Part shown: positions 38,634-51,900 of the stretch, piece after piece | Position numbering within the stretch: position 1 is the first letter of the stretch | How the letters are laid out: the number at the start of each line of letters is the position of its first letter | Translations under genes and position numbers: made by a program | Notes under the pieces: generated by a model | Told to the model about the DNA's origin: nothing | The model's database searches: none | What the model saw: only the letters and a program-made list of their open reading frames with translations | NCBI GenBank assembly: GCA_964057225.1 | Contig: OZ059894.1 | Location: 9,558,131-9,622,130 of the forward strand | Reading direction: 5' to 3' | DNA length: 64,000 nt | Origin: Auanema rhodensis | Lineage: Eukaryota; Nematoda; Chromadorea; Rhabditida; Rhabditidae

Positions 38634-41600
38634 CTACTGAAGAAACTTCTGAAATTTCAACGAATTGCCCTTCTTATTCAAAATATTATGAACTTACTTG
38701 AACTTGACGCGAGTTTTATCTTTTTCAGTACCAGACGATAAGCTAGTTGATCTAAGGCTTTTCATTTCCTAATAAAACTTGATGATTTAACGTCATGATA
38801 AATGAAATAAAACCTCGAATTGAGATGATATGTTAGTGAAACTCAAGGGATTAGCTAATGCTCTACTGAAAACAGCTTCAGTCTTTTCTTTAGAATATGG
38901 ATCTGCTAAATCACCACGTAATACTAAATATAATTAATTATATGAATTATTGTATAAAAATATTTATACCAGCAGTACTTTTAGGCATATTATATGATAC
39001 ATCAAATAATATACATAAAGATGCTGGACCAAAGTTATTATTTCCGGCTGATCTCAGAATCACATGTCGATATCCTTAATATAGACATTTTACAAGTTAT
39101 ATCTTTTTTTTTTTTTTTTAATTATTTACCATTGTTCAGCTTATCAACCATTAAAACTCTATAAGCTATCGGAATATTTTCACCTCCGTTTCGTTTATGA
39201 ACTGTAAATCGTATAAAGGCCAATTCAGACAACATGATCTAAAGATTAGATATAAGAGGAATTGCTGATTGACGAAACAAATTAAATGTCAATTTTACAT
39301 TTGAGAATTGAATTTGTTCTTCCGGATATAATGTTTTGAATAACATTTCCGGAGCTGATTTGCTGGAATATATTGTTCGACCCTCTGTATCTATCAATTC
39401 GGCTGTAACTACAGTCGTAAATGATTCTTCTTCACGTGATAGTAATGATGAAAGGAAATAACCAGATAAAATCTGAAAATAGATCAAATTTAATGAGAAA
39501 ATAATGCAAAAGCAACCGAATAGTGTGAATTTAGTAATAAAAATGATAACGTCTATTCCACGTTGCTTACGTGGTAGAGGGATTGGTAGGAAGGAGGAGC
39601 GGAGGGGGGGGGGGGTGGATATTACGTGAATGGCATTACCTTGATACGAAGCTTAGTTGGAATCATTTGCTTTACACCATGTTTAGCCGAATGTGGATCA
39701 TAATTCAATGAAATATCTCGTAAAGCTTTTGATTTCAAAACATATCTATAAGATCATTTATCATTAATCAATCTCTTCAAAGATATCTATACCCAGTTCC
39801 ACCATTACTTTCAAACAAGGCTTGATTCAAAAGCATTTCTGCTCCATTTGTTTGAAAATTTAATGCAACCATCTGTATTCCTAACATCCAAGCTCTCTAA
39901 AATTGAAAACAAAAATGAATGAATCTGAAACAAATCTACTGTACCATAGGATCAAAGTTATCAGATAAAAAACGAAAACTTGATGGATAGGCTCTAATCA
40001 TTTTGCGGGAAGTAAATTTGATTGCTTTCTTTGAATCATTTTTCACATTTGTGATTTTCTTCACAATTTCCTCAGATAATGAACACATAACATACAATCT
40101 ATTGTCAGCTAAAATTCATAGAAGAAACAGAATTCAGATGTGGGTTAGAGAACTTACGATTCCAATCTTTCGGCATCTTGTCAGCTTCCAAATAGTTTAC
40201 TAAGTTTGAAAAGTCAACTGAAGCTTCATTTTCTTTCATCGGAGTTAATTGTGTTTCTTTTACCATTGGTCCCAATTCAGACATTGCATTCTAAAACTAT
40301 TTTAAGATAGCTTTACAAACTTAGATTTTTATCGAAAGGTCAAGAAATGAACAACAAACTTGCCAAAGCATTCAATTTCTCTTCATCCATATCGTCTGAT
40401 GAATCTGATAATGATATAATGGATATCTAAACATCATCAATTATTCAATCAGTTAATGTTTTTGAAATAAACCTTACGATCTGGGAATTCTTCTCCTTCT
40501 CTTGTTGGAGTTGAAGGTGTTTTACATTTCTTAGCTTTCACAATAATTTTGTATTTAAGCAGTTGAGGAGAAGGTGGTTCAACTCCTTCAAGAAGCTTAA
40601 AAAAACATAATTCTCTCATATATTTGAAGAGAATTCGACTAACTGGATGAGATTTTAAAGGTTCTGCTAACAGTTTATCACCAAATATTGTTCGAAAGAT
40701 TTCAGCCAATTTCTTCTGTTGTGAGTATTTCAGATGATTTTCAACGGAAAGAATAACTGGATAAGGTGATGCTTTAAATGCTGAATCATTAATAGCATAA
40801 CATACATCCTTGATTTCAAAAGAAAATATTAATAAATGAGATAATTTAGTATTTACCCTCAGTGGAATTTCATTCATTCTCATAAAATGCTGTGGACCAT
40901 GTGTTACAACAGGCTCCGTATCCCCATCCCAACAGTCTAACTCAATACATCGACATCCAGATAATAAAACCTGTAAGAGGTTATGATATAACCAAATAAA
41001 TTTTCTCATAGTTTATATATTTCGATTGATTAGAAGCCATTTTTGCGTCTTTGTTGTATTATATTTCAAAATATTTTATAGATATTATCAACTTACTTGT
41101 CTGTACATCTCAACATCTGCTTTGCATATGCTATGTTGGCTATTAGCTGTAAGCATTGCTGCACACTTTAATTGAAGTCCTATAATCAAAATGTTTTTCT
41201 TAGTTTTCTTTTCTCATAACAAACTAACTACACAATAATCACAGAAGGAGAAGAAGAAGAAGAAGAAGGTTGAAACTGACCATAACAGTATGTGTTGTGA
41301 GATGAATTGATGTAATATTGGGTGATAGGCTTATCCATTTCAGCTTCATTCAATGTATAGTGACTGTTACTGCTATCAACAACGTAATCACTCCATAGAT
41401 AGTGCACGAATATTGGATATGTTATAGCTTCATCTGAAGAAACATGATGACAAAAGTTTTGTTCGGAGAACAATTTACCTTCTTTGTAACCTAGAGATTT
41501 CAGGATTCTCTTCAAGTTTTCTAACGATAAAGGTGGATGGAGTATCTCATTGCGTCTCGGGTCTCGTTGAATCTGTAAATGTTGCTAAATGAAAAGGCAT

Positions 41601-42777
41601 CAAGGCATCTGAAACCTCATTGATGAAACGAAGCATAAGCTCATGGCTGATTGTGCTTGAAAAGGATGTTCTGAAATCATTTGTTTTATGATTCTATTAC
41701 TTTTATTCGTGAAATTACTAACAGATTGTCAAAAATATTTTTCAATGGACTAGACGTAGCACCAACTAATTCAAAAACAATCTCAAAAAATTTTATTGGA
41801 TTTCTCAATGCAGCAATTGAGAAAAAGGAATCCTGAATAAAAGTTTTGGTTAAAACTTTAAGAAAAAAAAGCTATAAACCTTTCTTATCTTTTCAAAGTG
41901 CGCTTCTATAGATTGTTTGTCTATCATAGCTTTTGAATTGACACATACCTTAGCAAACCTAAAATAAAGTTTTTAACGAAAAAGATGCAGCATTCTTCAG
42001 CTTTGGTGCAACTTGAAAACTTATTTAGACAGAAACTGAAATTACTTACTTGCTTAGATTTATTTGTGAGCTTTCATTCATGTTCTTAGCCATTGTCATG
42101 CAGATTAAGGGAGTCCAAAGTTTTTCAACGTGATAAAGAAAGCCATGATTAGTCCTTCGAACACTATAAGCATGACTAAGTATGAACTTAGACCATTGTT
42201 CAAGCTCTTTCTACAAGCATAAGTTGTAATAAGTTAAGTTTTATATCTTTCTCAAATTACCTGATTATTTCCTATATACACAAATGTATGATATTGTGAA
42301 TGAGTGAAATCTGTATTTGAAACAATCGTAATCAGATCACCAACTACTTTCACTTTTCTATTCTGTGTTTCTCTCGTCTATAATCAGATTACAGTTTTTC
42401 TCATAGACTACGACATTAAAATTCAAAAAAAATAGGATTGATCTACCATGTGTAACAATGCTTGATTTCCAAGTCTCACATCAACTATATCTTGGAAATA
42501 AATAAAACTTTTCACTTCAGCATGCTAAAGATTAAAGATTCAAAAATCAGGATTCAATACTGATTTTCCTTACGTCTAAATTGATTTGTAAAGTAAGATC
42601 ATGGGTCCAATATAGAATATGTCCTTTAGGATCTACATGTAAGCTAACTCTGGACGAGTCAATCTTAAGCTTTTGCTCCTAAAAAAACCAAATATAGGAG
42701 ACTTTATAAAGTTCATAATCAGTGAACTCATGTATATGTAGTGGAAATTATTTAAACAAATGTACCTCAGTTCCGGC
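38634..42777 (-). CDS. Phospholipase C-beta-like enzyme (5' end not resolved)
   Basis: The enzyme hydrolyses PIP2 to inositol trisphosphate and diacylglycerol downstream of Gq-type signalling. About 23 exons encode roughly 870 residues in the order PH, EF-hand region, X, Y, C2. The PH part has [14 protein letters not shown], typical of the beta class. The X domain keeps [11 protein letters not shown] (catalytic His), [11 protein letters not shown] (Glu and Asp), VVTHG (second His), SVENH and KIIVKAKK. The Y domain has [12 protein letters not shown] and [15 protein letters not shown]. The C2 domain runs from LSGYFLS through RVLMVDKL to [11 protein letters not shown]. It stops about 60 residues after C2, so the long coiled-coil tail of standard beta enzymes is missing from this model. 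The most 5' exon I can support is a tiny one ending GCC GGA ACT GAG at about 42777; the true first exon must lie further upstream. A possible egl-8 relative. Confidence 0.87.
39604..39615. repeat. G12 homopolymer in a PLC intron
   Basis: Twelve consecutive G on the + strand, in an intron of the PLC-beta gene. The surrounding 40 bases are purine-rich. Confidence 0.95.
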
Positions 42778-45700
42778 AAACTTAAGAAAGGGTGTACCTT
42801 TCACAAAATAATTAGGAATTACCATATATAAGAATAGAATATTTAGTAAAAAATATCAGTTTAGTGCACTAATTGGAAAATACAAATATGAAGAAGTTGA
42901 AGGTAGAGCTAAAAGCTGTAATGAACCATCTTATCAGTTCAATTCAATTCAACTGCATAAACTATTTCTTCCTTTATTAAGAAATCAAATCAAACACCTT
43001 TTCATATCATCTGATATCATAATCACTTCTAGATACACCAACTTCTGTGTTTGTTTAGTTGAATAGATATGCTTTACGTGCTCAGAAATTCAATAGACTT
43101 TTCACTTTTCTTCTCAACGACTGCCCACCATCTCTCTCTCTCTCTTACCTGCTCTTCCCTCGTCTTCCTTTTGCGTAGCAGCCATTATCAGTCGTCCCAC
43201 GAGTTTTAACCCTGTTTTGCCCCTCCTTTCTATTCTTCTTTACTGTAGATATCTCCTCTACCCCTCTCTTTTCTTTCTCAGTTCTTTCCTGAAACCGTGT
43301 ACATACATATCAAGAAACTTACTTTTGATGGTTCGTTTTTGTTACATGAGCAACTACCAGCTGTAGCACAGCTTTTGTACTTTATCCTAAATTATTTTTC
43401 TGTTTTTTCAATCAACAGCTGGATAGATAGCGAGCGTATCATATCAATATCCATTTCCAATTACTTTTTTTTTGCCCAAAATTGTACGAATGGCAGTGCA
43501 GCAACACCAGCAGCTGCTTATCCCCCTCGGTAACTCGTCTGATATACATAGGTCTTGAGAAATGTCTGACTCATAAGCCTGGACGGTTACACATCAAACG
43601 GCTATTTGAGGTCGAGAGGGCAGACGACCAGATAAATGAGTCTCCGACATTCTTGACAGCGGTGAAACAATGATAAATATCATACCAACTGTTACAGCCT
43701 GTTCACTAAAGCCTAAGACAAACTTTTCGATTGCATCCCCCCAGCTAAATCTAGATCTATATCTCAAGAAATGCATTTGAGAATTTAGAACGCATAGAGT
43801 TCCAGCGTACATCTCTCAATCACGTTAGCAATACCGTCTGTGATATGTGGAGTTTCTCTTTTAGCAAAATTCTCCAACCCCCCTCGCCACCCCATTCTAC
43901 TGTGCATGTAACATGCCCTGAATTCTCTGAAAAATGTGTGCCACCACGAAACTGTCACCAATTCCGCTATATTCTAGGTTCACACCGAAGAAATTTTCTT
44001 TAATGAGAATTTTGTTCATGAATAGAATGAGTCGTATCTGGTCATTAGTTGAAACGATCATTTGCTTTTTGCCATTTGGACTGTCACAGCTGCGATTTGT
44101 TTTTACGAGTATGTGTTTAGGCCACATCTGGAAAAGACGGTGTCAAGTTGAGATTCAGATTGATAGAAGAAAAGGGAAAAAGAAAAATTCTAAATGAAAG
44201 AATAAGAAGAGAAAATGAGGAAGATTTCTGAACCTGTTGATCGCAAAAATCGTCTTGGTTACGATTTCTTCATCCACCACCTTTTTCCATTTTTCATTAC
44301 TTTCGAAAAAAAATGAAAAAGTGGAAGAACAGATGAGAAATGAGAACAAATGATACTCTGAAATAAAAAAAAAGGAAATTCAGAGGCTTTTGCAAATCAT
44401 TGTGTATGTATGAGCAGCACATGAATCCTTTTTCTGAGATGATACTGCTGATGACTCATCTTATCACGTTCATCTATCCTCATATCTATCTGTCTAATTC
44501 TTAACTTTCTGGAAGAATGTTTTCCAATCCTATTAGTTGATGTGCTGGGGAAAACAATGTGGAAGATTTTCTTGGCATGGCATGATCTTTAGCCAATCAA
44601 TGATCAAAAAAATTTTTTTTATAAATGTTTAGAAAATTCAAAAAAAGAAAACTTCGTGATCTCATTTTGTGATATTGAATCGTCAAAAAATTAAAAAATT
44701 CAATTTCTGCAATGGTGTAGTTAGCAGGAAAATTCGAAATTGCATCTTATCAAATTACCAGATATCTATTCGAAAAAAAAAATTATTTCTATGAACTCTA
44801 TGTTACTCTCTTGCTCCCTGTCTGCGTACTTCTCAACAGGTTGCTGAAAGAACTAGGATGATGACGTCTGTTGCTGGATATACCAAAATGAATTGATGTA
44901 ATCACCAGATGTTTCAAATGTAACTTGACACAAGAAAGTGAAGAGTAACTGTGTACACGTATTGCGTAACTGTTGATATCTGATAGTTGACCAGACACGT
45001 GTGACCCTTTGAAAACTGATCGAGATTTGATGAAAATGAAGATATTCAGATGAAATGTCTCATTGTTCCATTGTTTTCATAATCCCATTATCACATTTTG
45101 GATACGAGTGCTCCGATTAATTACAGAGAATTGGAGAATACAAAGAAAGTAACTGATAGCCGTATATTCATTCTGGTTACAGGATCTGACTCTGCTGGAT
45201 TCAGTTTAAACAATGAGATCAAAGTAGCTTAAGTCAAATTGTTGTTCATATACTTGTTTACATTGACCTTTTTCTCTCAAAAAGTAAAATCATTTCATAT
45301 AACGCATTTGTTTCATTGTTTATATTAACTAAACATAAAGTATTATGAATCTGTATAACAACAATAAGCATAGTTTTTTAGGTTTTATCTCTCTTTCTCA
45401 CTCATTCTCTCCCTTTCTATAACTCTTTCCTTCTCTCTGTATTCACTAAGCTTTTGCATCTATGTTTCTTGGATATGTCTCTTCTTCTATCTTCTGACGG
45501 ACGGTCATCCAACATTCTGACACTGATAGACTTTTGTCTTTAGGCCGACAGACGACCTCAATAAACTATGCTTGGATAAGCCAGATGCTCTACATCGTTT
45601 ATTCTCCCTTCTTTGATGAGGCATGGCATAGTAAGTAGATGAAGAGGAAGTAAAACTTATGCTGATGATGATATACAATAAGATGATAATAGTGAAACAA

Positions 45701-46003
45701 AGGATTTATGAAGGAAGGAAAGATTTTCTTTTACTATATGAACTTTAAAAAAAAACAAAAATCGAAAAAGTTAGATAGATTGTATAGAAAGATATAGTAA
45801 AGTTTTCTTCAATAGATTGTAAAATTATGTATATTTATTTATTAAAAGAGAAATATTTTTAGATTTTTAAACATATAAACAGGCAAGTGGTCAACAGATG
45901 AATGTTTATCTATTCAATTCATTAAATTGAATAATTTATTGAAAGTATAAGAAATAGTGAATTGAGTTGATAGTAAACTTCATGTTAGACATCTCTTATA
46001 CAA

Positions 46004-46015
46004 GAAAGAGAGAGA

Positions 46016-46067
<52 letters not shown>
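46004..46067. repeat. (GA)n microsatellite
   Basis: About 64 bases of GA dinucleotide with one GGG interruption near the start. Confidence 0.95.
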
Positions 46068-46069
<2 letters not shown>

Positions 46070-46241
46070 GAGGTGCTGTTACGCAAGTTTGCAAGGTTAT
46101 ATAACATACAACCGTTCGTCTGGTACCATGTATTATAAATGGTACCGTACCATGTTTACGTCATGTTGACGTGTAAATTTGTTTTACCGTATGCTAATGA
46201 GAGTAACACGTTAAGAACATTTCTTATATACTCTTATAGAT

Positions 46242-46281
46242 TATCTCTCTCTCTCTCTCTCTTCTTCTTCTTCTTCTTCTC
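46242..46281. repeat. (CT)n/(TTC)n microsatellite
   Basis: CT dinucleotides run into five TTC trinucleotides and a final CTC. Confidence 0.9.
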
Positions 46282-47423
46282 TCGTTTTCTTATATATTCA
46301 GACACATCCTTATTACTGCTCCTCAATATTATACATTATTTTAAAAAACCATATACATATATATTAGAAATAGTTTATTATTATAATTTCATAAAGAAAA
46401 ATATATTTGCTTTGTCTTCAAAGTAATTGTGTAATGTTGTTAAGCTTCCGTTCAGGTCAACAACATCAACATTGACGGTAAGAACAAAAAGATATGCTTT
46501 TAACATTACGGTAAAGTTGTATAATGCGATTAAAAAGTATTGCGCAATACTTTTTGTATTTAAAACTTGAAAATAGATAAATTCCATAAAGCTTACAACA
46601 TAGATTACAAATTGATTTTCATTTCTATCAAATTGTTTTTTCAAATGCCACCATTATATTCATCATTCTCATCAGTAATAGCAATGATGATGTGTCCTCA
46701 TGTCTTCTTTCCAATATGTTGACGAAGTTTTTGCCTTCTAGTCTGATTGAACCCGAAATGAGTCCTTTCAAGCTCTCGTTCAAGAAAATTACATTAATTG
46801 TATATGTATAGTATAAGCTTTTCTTTTAAAGGAATCAACTAACTTTCAAACTACATAATCTCTTCTCTCTCTCATGTACTTTTCGTTTTTTTTTCTATTT
46901 CTGTCCTCACTTTGTTATCCGCGCTTTCAATCTAGGGGAGAATTGTGGCTGACATCATCTCACACAGTCGACAGCTTAAGCTGAACTGATTGAATGTATC
47001 GTAAATCAATCTGATTGGTTTCAAAAGTGAACAGACCGCAATCGGAAAAGCCCTTATTTCGTCTTTTGTGCAGCTTTGACCTTAGGCTAGCCTCAATAAA
47101 TCATTAGGTCTATATCCTTCTTCTATCTTTGCCTGTTGCTTCTTCGATTAAAGTCCCTCAGTTTCAATCTCTTAATCTTTCTCTCTTTTTTTTCTGCTCT
47201 CATCTCTTCCTAGTTTTCCCTCCCTCTCTCTATCTCTATCTCTCTTTTCCAACCTCTCTTTTGAATTCTCCTCCCTCGCTTTTCTTTTTTCCTTTCCTCC
47301 ACGCTTCTCATCTCCTTCTTACAATAACTCTCTAGTTATCGTTCTGCCTTCTATTCTCAGATAAATTCTAGATTCCTCTCTCATCTTCTTCATCTTTTTG
47401 TCTTCTTTGCTGCTCCAAGAAAT

Positions 47424-47447
47424 GGGCGTGGCTATTTAGACACGCCC
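47424..47447. promoter_or_regulatory. GC-rich inverted repeat with CACCC/KLF-type box
   Basis: GGGCGTG (47424-47430) and CACGCCC (47441-47447) are perfect inverted arms around a 10-base AT-rich centre, in an otherwise AT/CT-rich region 1.5 kb upstream of papilin. GGGCGTGGC matches the general binding preference of Sp1/KLF zinc-finger factors. The role is inferred. Confidence 0.35.
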
Positions 47448-48975
47448 CTCGATTCGTATTCGCAGCTTTTGCACAATCTTCATCCACGTCTCACTGGCAC
47501 GTAGGCCGTCCTCAAACCGGGTACTGTAATCGGATGGAGACAGTCAAGAAGCCTCAATTATGTCCTATACTATAGCATTTTTTCAAAAAAAAAATATTAT
47601 TTATAATTATTTTAAAGCTTTAACTACACAGAAATTGATACATAAGTTATATAAAACTTTTTTTTCTATTTTCTTCATTAATCTTAATGCTGAGACAGTT
47701 GAAGTTTGTTCGTTTGTATTACAGAACTTAGTTGATGTTTCATTTGTTTTCTTCAATTCAAAGTACTATTTCACCCTCAGTTCACACTAATTTCATTTAA
47801 AAAATAGTTATCATCACCGATATATGATGAGAGTCTTGAATTCTATTGACTTTTTCAAAATATCCTAAGTCATCCTTCTTCTTCTTCCTCTCTCTTTTAC
47901 CTATTTCTCTCGAACATCCTTTTCAAGAACCAAATATCATTGTCTGATTCCTCTCCTCGCATCCCTTTCTTTCCTCTGAAAAAAAATCTTTTTTTTTCAT
48001 CTTCTCATGCCTCTTGTTTCTTACACATCTGTTTGTATATTTTTCGTTCAATTTGACCTCACATACTATTCTTTAATTACAATTCAAAAAAGTTTTAATT
48101 TCAACTTTATAAAGTTGAATATGATGAATGAATAAGTAATTTACAATATCATATATTCAATCTTATCCATTATTTCATATAAACTTCTATTTTTATCCAA
48201 ATTTCTAAGCTATTCACTCTAATGTAAATCAATTGAATGAATTAGATATCAGATCATCGTATATGATTACCGTCATACCGTCATCATCATCTCTTCCGAA
48301 ACAACAGTTTTTAAAAAAATCAACAATCATCTTGCTTATATTAATATTCTTTACTTGATTAGCTATTTATATAAATAATTACCTTGAATTCAATCGGTTC
48401 AAATTCAATATTACAATTATTCTTTTCTAATATTCTGGTTCATAATTCTCTTATCTATTCTCATTCAAGCGTCATCAGATAATGATTAGCCACAATATTT
48501 ATTAAAATTTGGAAGAAAATAGCCTTCGATTCTATTCAATTCTCACACAAACAATCAAAAAATGCTCTTTTCATTCAATCATATATGCAATTTTTGATCA
48601 TCCGCATATGATTGTTTCAAAATTGCCTCTTATTCTCGTTCATTCTTGCATCATTTTCCCTTAAAACATCACCAAATCTGTGCCAATTTTTCTGAAAGAT
48701 TTTCCGAGTTTCCAAGTGGCAACAGTTGTTCTGCTCCTCATTTTGCCACCCCGGACAAGAAACATTTGTGCAAGAATCACGACATTTGTCCAGTCCGTCC
48801 AACTGGAGACATTCGTCCTTTATTCTCCATCGACGACGTTTGAACTTTTTTTTCTTTCACAACATCCATAATCATATCCCGAATTTTCTAGATTTTCATT
48901 CATATATTTTATTTCGTCTCTCTTCTTGTCTGGTTAAAACTTGAGTTTAAACCTTATTTCATTATAGGGCTTATA

Positions 48976-51900
48976 ATGAGATTGCTGCTGCTAACGGCAG
49001 CTATCGTTGCCCAAACATGGGCATTCTCTCTGAACTTTTTCTCTTCAGAGGTACGTAAAATCCTGGCACACTATAACAGATCCTAATAAGTTATATTTCA
49101 GCCTGTGAAGCCATACCTCCATCCTTCTTCACCCCTGTTGACCGATCCAGCTCATGCCCGTTCAAAGAGACAAGCCTACCAGGTAAGCAAGCTATGTGAA
49201 GCAACATTCAATTATATTTCCCTATAAGGTGTACGTTGGTGGAGATTCTACTGTTTCTGTTGATAAATCTGGCCAAACTGAAACTGGTGCTTGGGGACCA
49301 TGGTCTGCTGAAGCTCAGTGCTCCAGAACCTGTGGTGGTGGAGTTCAAGTTGAGAAGCGTCAATGCAGGTATGACTACACTTTCAAATGTTGTAAAACAC
49401 CCAAGTTTTCACAATATTTTGATTGGCTTGTTAGCTTGGATGACTAGTGACACATGTGTCACTCATTCGGAGATACTAAGCGACAGAGGATCGTGGTATC
49501 TTCTCTCCAACTGAAACATCTAGTGTTGCTAACAAGCGTTTAAACAAAGAAAAAGTCTCAAATATACACTGAAAAACGGAGAAAAGTTCAACTTCTGATC
49601 TTTAACTTCAACAAATTGTTTTCAGTGGTGATTGTACCGGACCATCCGTTCGTTACATCTCCTGTAATCTTGAACCATGCTCAACCGGATCTGACTTCCG
49701 CGCTGAACAGTGTGCCCAACATAACGACGATGCTCTTGATGGAAACTACCATAAGTGGATCCCATACAAGGGAAAGAACAAGTTAGTTTTTAGCTTAACA
49801 GTTAGTATATAAATATTTTTGTATACTGTACTTTTTGGCAAAAATGTTTTTCGTAAGCCATCTGTGAGAACATCACAGCTGCCATTTTTTCATGTTTGCA
49901 AGAAATGGGCGCCAGTTTTCATGTAAAAATCAAATCTATTTGAATTCTGGCTTATCAAATAAAATCTTTTGAAAGAACTTACAAATTTTAATTTTTTTAA
50001 AAATAGAACTGAATTAGGAAATATAACATGAAAATGAAGAAAATTTATTTTATATTCTTAGGTGTGAGCTCCTTTGTAAGCCAGAAGTTGGAACTTTCTA
50101 TTATAAATGGGCTGAAAATGTTGTTGATGGAACCAAGTGCGACAACTTCAGCGACGATATCTGTGTCGAAGGAGTCTGTCTTCCTATTGGATGTGATGGA
50201 AAGCTTGGATCAGGTATTGTTATCATAACATAACTTATCTTATATACATACATATTCTGCGATTTTTAGCTAAGAAGCTCGATAAGTGCGGAGTCTGCGA
50301 TGGCGACGGTTCAACTTGCAAGACTATCGAAGGTGGATTCGATGAACGTAACCTTAGCCCAGGATATCATGATGTCATGAAGCTTCCCGTTGGTGCTACT
50401 GCTATCAAGATCTATGAAGCTAGACCAAGCTCCAATAACTTGGGTTTGTCGATAACTAATTTGAAAACAACATTGAAATGTTCTTTCTAGCTTTGAAGAA
50501 CTCTTCTGGACATTTCTATCTCAATGGAAATGGTATGCTTCAGGTCGAGAAGGAAGTTATTGCTGGAGGAGCCGTCTTCGAATACGATGACGACAAGCCA
50601 GAGAAAATCATTGCTAACGGACCCCTCACCGAGGTATAAGCTAAGACTTGGGACTAGAAATACGAATGATTTCAGGAAATCACTGTCTCTCTTCTTTTCC
50701 GTAAGGGAAACAAGGATGCCGCTATTCGCTACGAATTCTCCATCCCACTCGAAGACGATGTTCCATACATGTACAAGCCAGGAGAGTGGTCTGAGTGCTC
50801 AGTCACTTGCGGAAAGGGTAAATAGACTAACATTGTTGAATAGTAAATGAATTCAACTTGTAGGAGTTATCACCCGTACTCCATTCTGTATTGATACCAA
50901 GACTCAAGCTCGTGTAAACGACGATCTCTGTGACGAGAACAACTCTACCAAGCCAGAGGTTAGAAACATCGAAAGAAGCTTTAAATATACAACAACTTTT
51001 CAGTTCGAGAAGGAATGTGAAACTGTTGATTGTGCTGCTGAATGGTTTATAGGAGAATGGGAGCAATGCTCTCAAACTTGCGGAGACCTTGGAGAACAAT
51101 ACCGTGTTGTCTACTGCCATCAGGTTAGAATTTGCATCAACTTTTAAACAAAAAAAAAAGCTACAGTACTATGAGTGTCTCGAGAATATTTCCTCTTCCC
51201 AAGAAAGAAGAAAAAATATTCTGGAGCTTAATCAAACGGATGAAAAGAAATAAAAAGTGTTGAAAGATGTAACAACTGCGCATAAGACATAAAAAGCCAC
51301 ACGACCAGTTGGTCAATTGCGTTCATCTTGTCAAGGTAATAAAAAGAAAAAAAGAAGAGAAGAGGAAGAAAAAGAAGAAGAAGAGCAAGATGATTAGGCT
51401 AGACAGGCGGACAGATTTTACGATACAGCTTTGAGAACTTGTTGTCATTTGACCTCCCACAAATAACAAAATTTTTATGAAAATGCCGATGTTTTATGAC
51501 AAGCTAGTGTGATGATTGACAGATGTGTTTTCTCAATTTATACATTTTGTAACAATTAGTATGAAAACATTGAAATTAAATGCCAAACCATTAAGTAAAC
51601 AGAAGAGATGGTCCCCCTAATTCGTTTCTTATTTTTCAGATCTTTGCTAATGGACGCCGTATTACTGTAGATGACGGAAACTGTACCGCTGAGAGACCAT
51701 CCGTTCGTCAATCTTGCAACAGGTATTCTATTGGCTTCTGAAAACATTTTGAGAGTTTCGGTATGCTGTTCGAAAGATATTTGCATCCAATTGCGACATT
51801 TACAAAGACACTGAACATATATCTACAACATCTTTTCGTCTTTTGGTTTATGTCCCGAGAATTTGATTGTAACATGTGCCGTCTTCATCGTTTGAAAGTG

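Larger units (their letters stand above)
42778..48975. other. Large gene-poor region between PLC and papilin
   Basis: No coding region is recognised, though an upstream PLC exon may hide here. It holds pyrimidine-rich tracts (about 43125-43150, 45390-45440, 47170-47330), a long GA microsatellite (about 46004-46067), a CT/TTC tract (about 46242-46281) and a GC-rich inverted repeat (47424-47447). One plus-strand frame from 43490 begins after an ATG and ends at a donor-like GTAACTC, but has no motif. Confidence 0.45.

Noticed and set aside
43482-43673. Plus-strand frame starting near 43490 and ending at a donor-like site
   Set aside because: Short Gln/Ala/Leu-rich peptide without a partner exon or motif.
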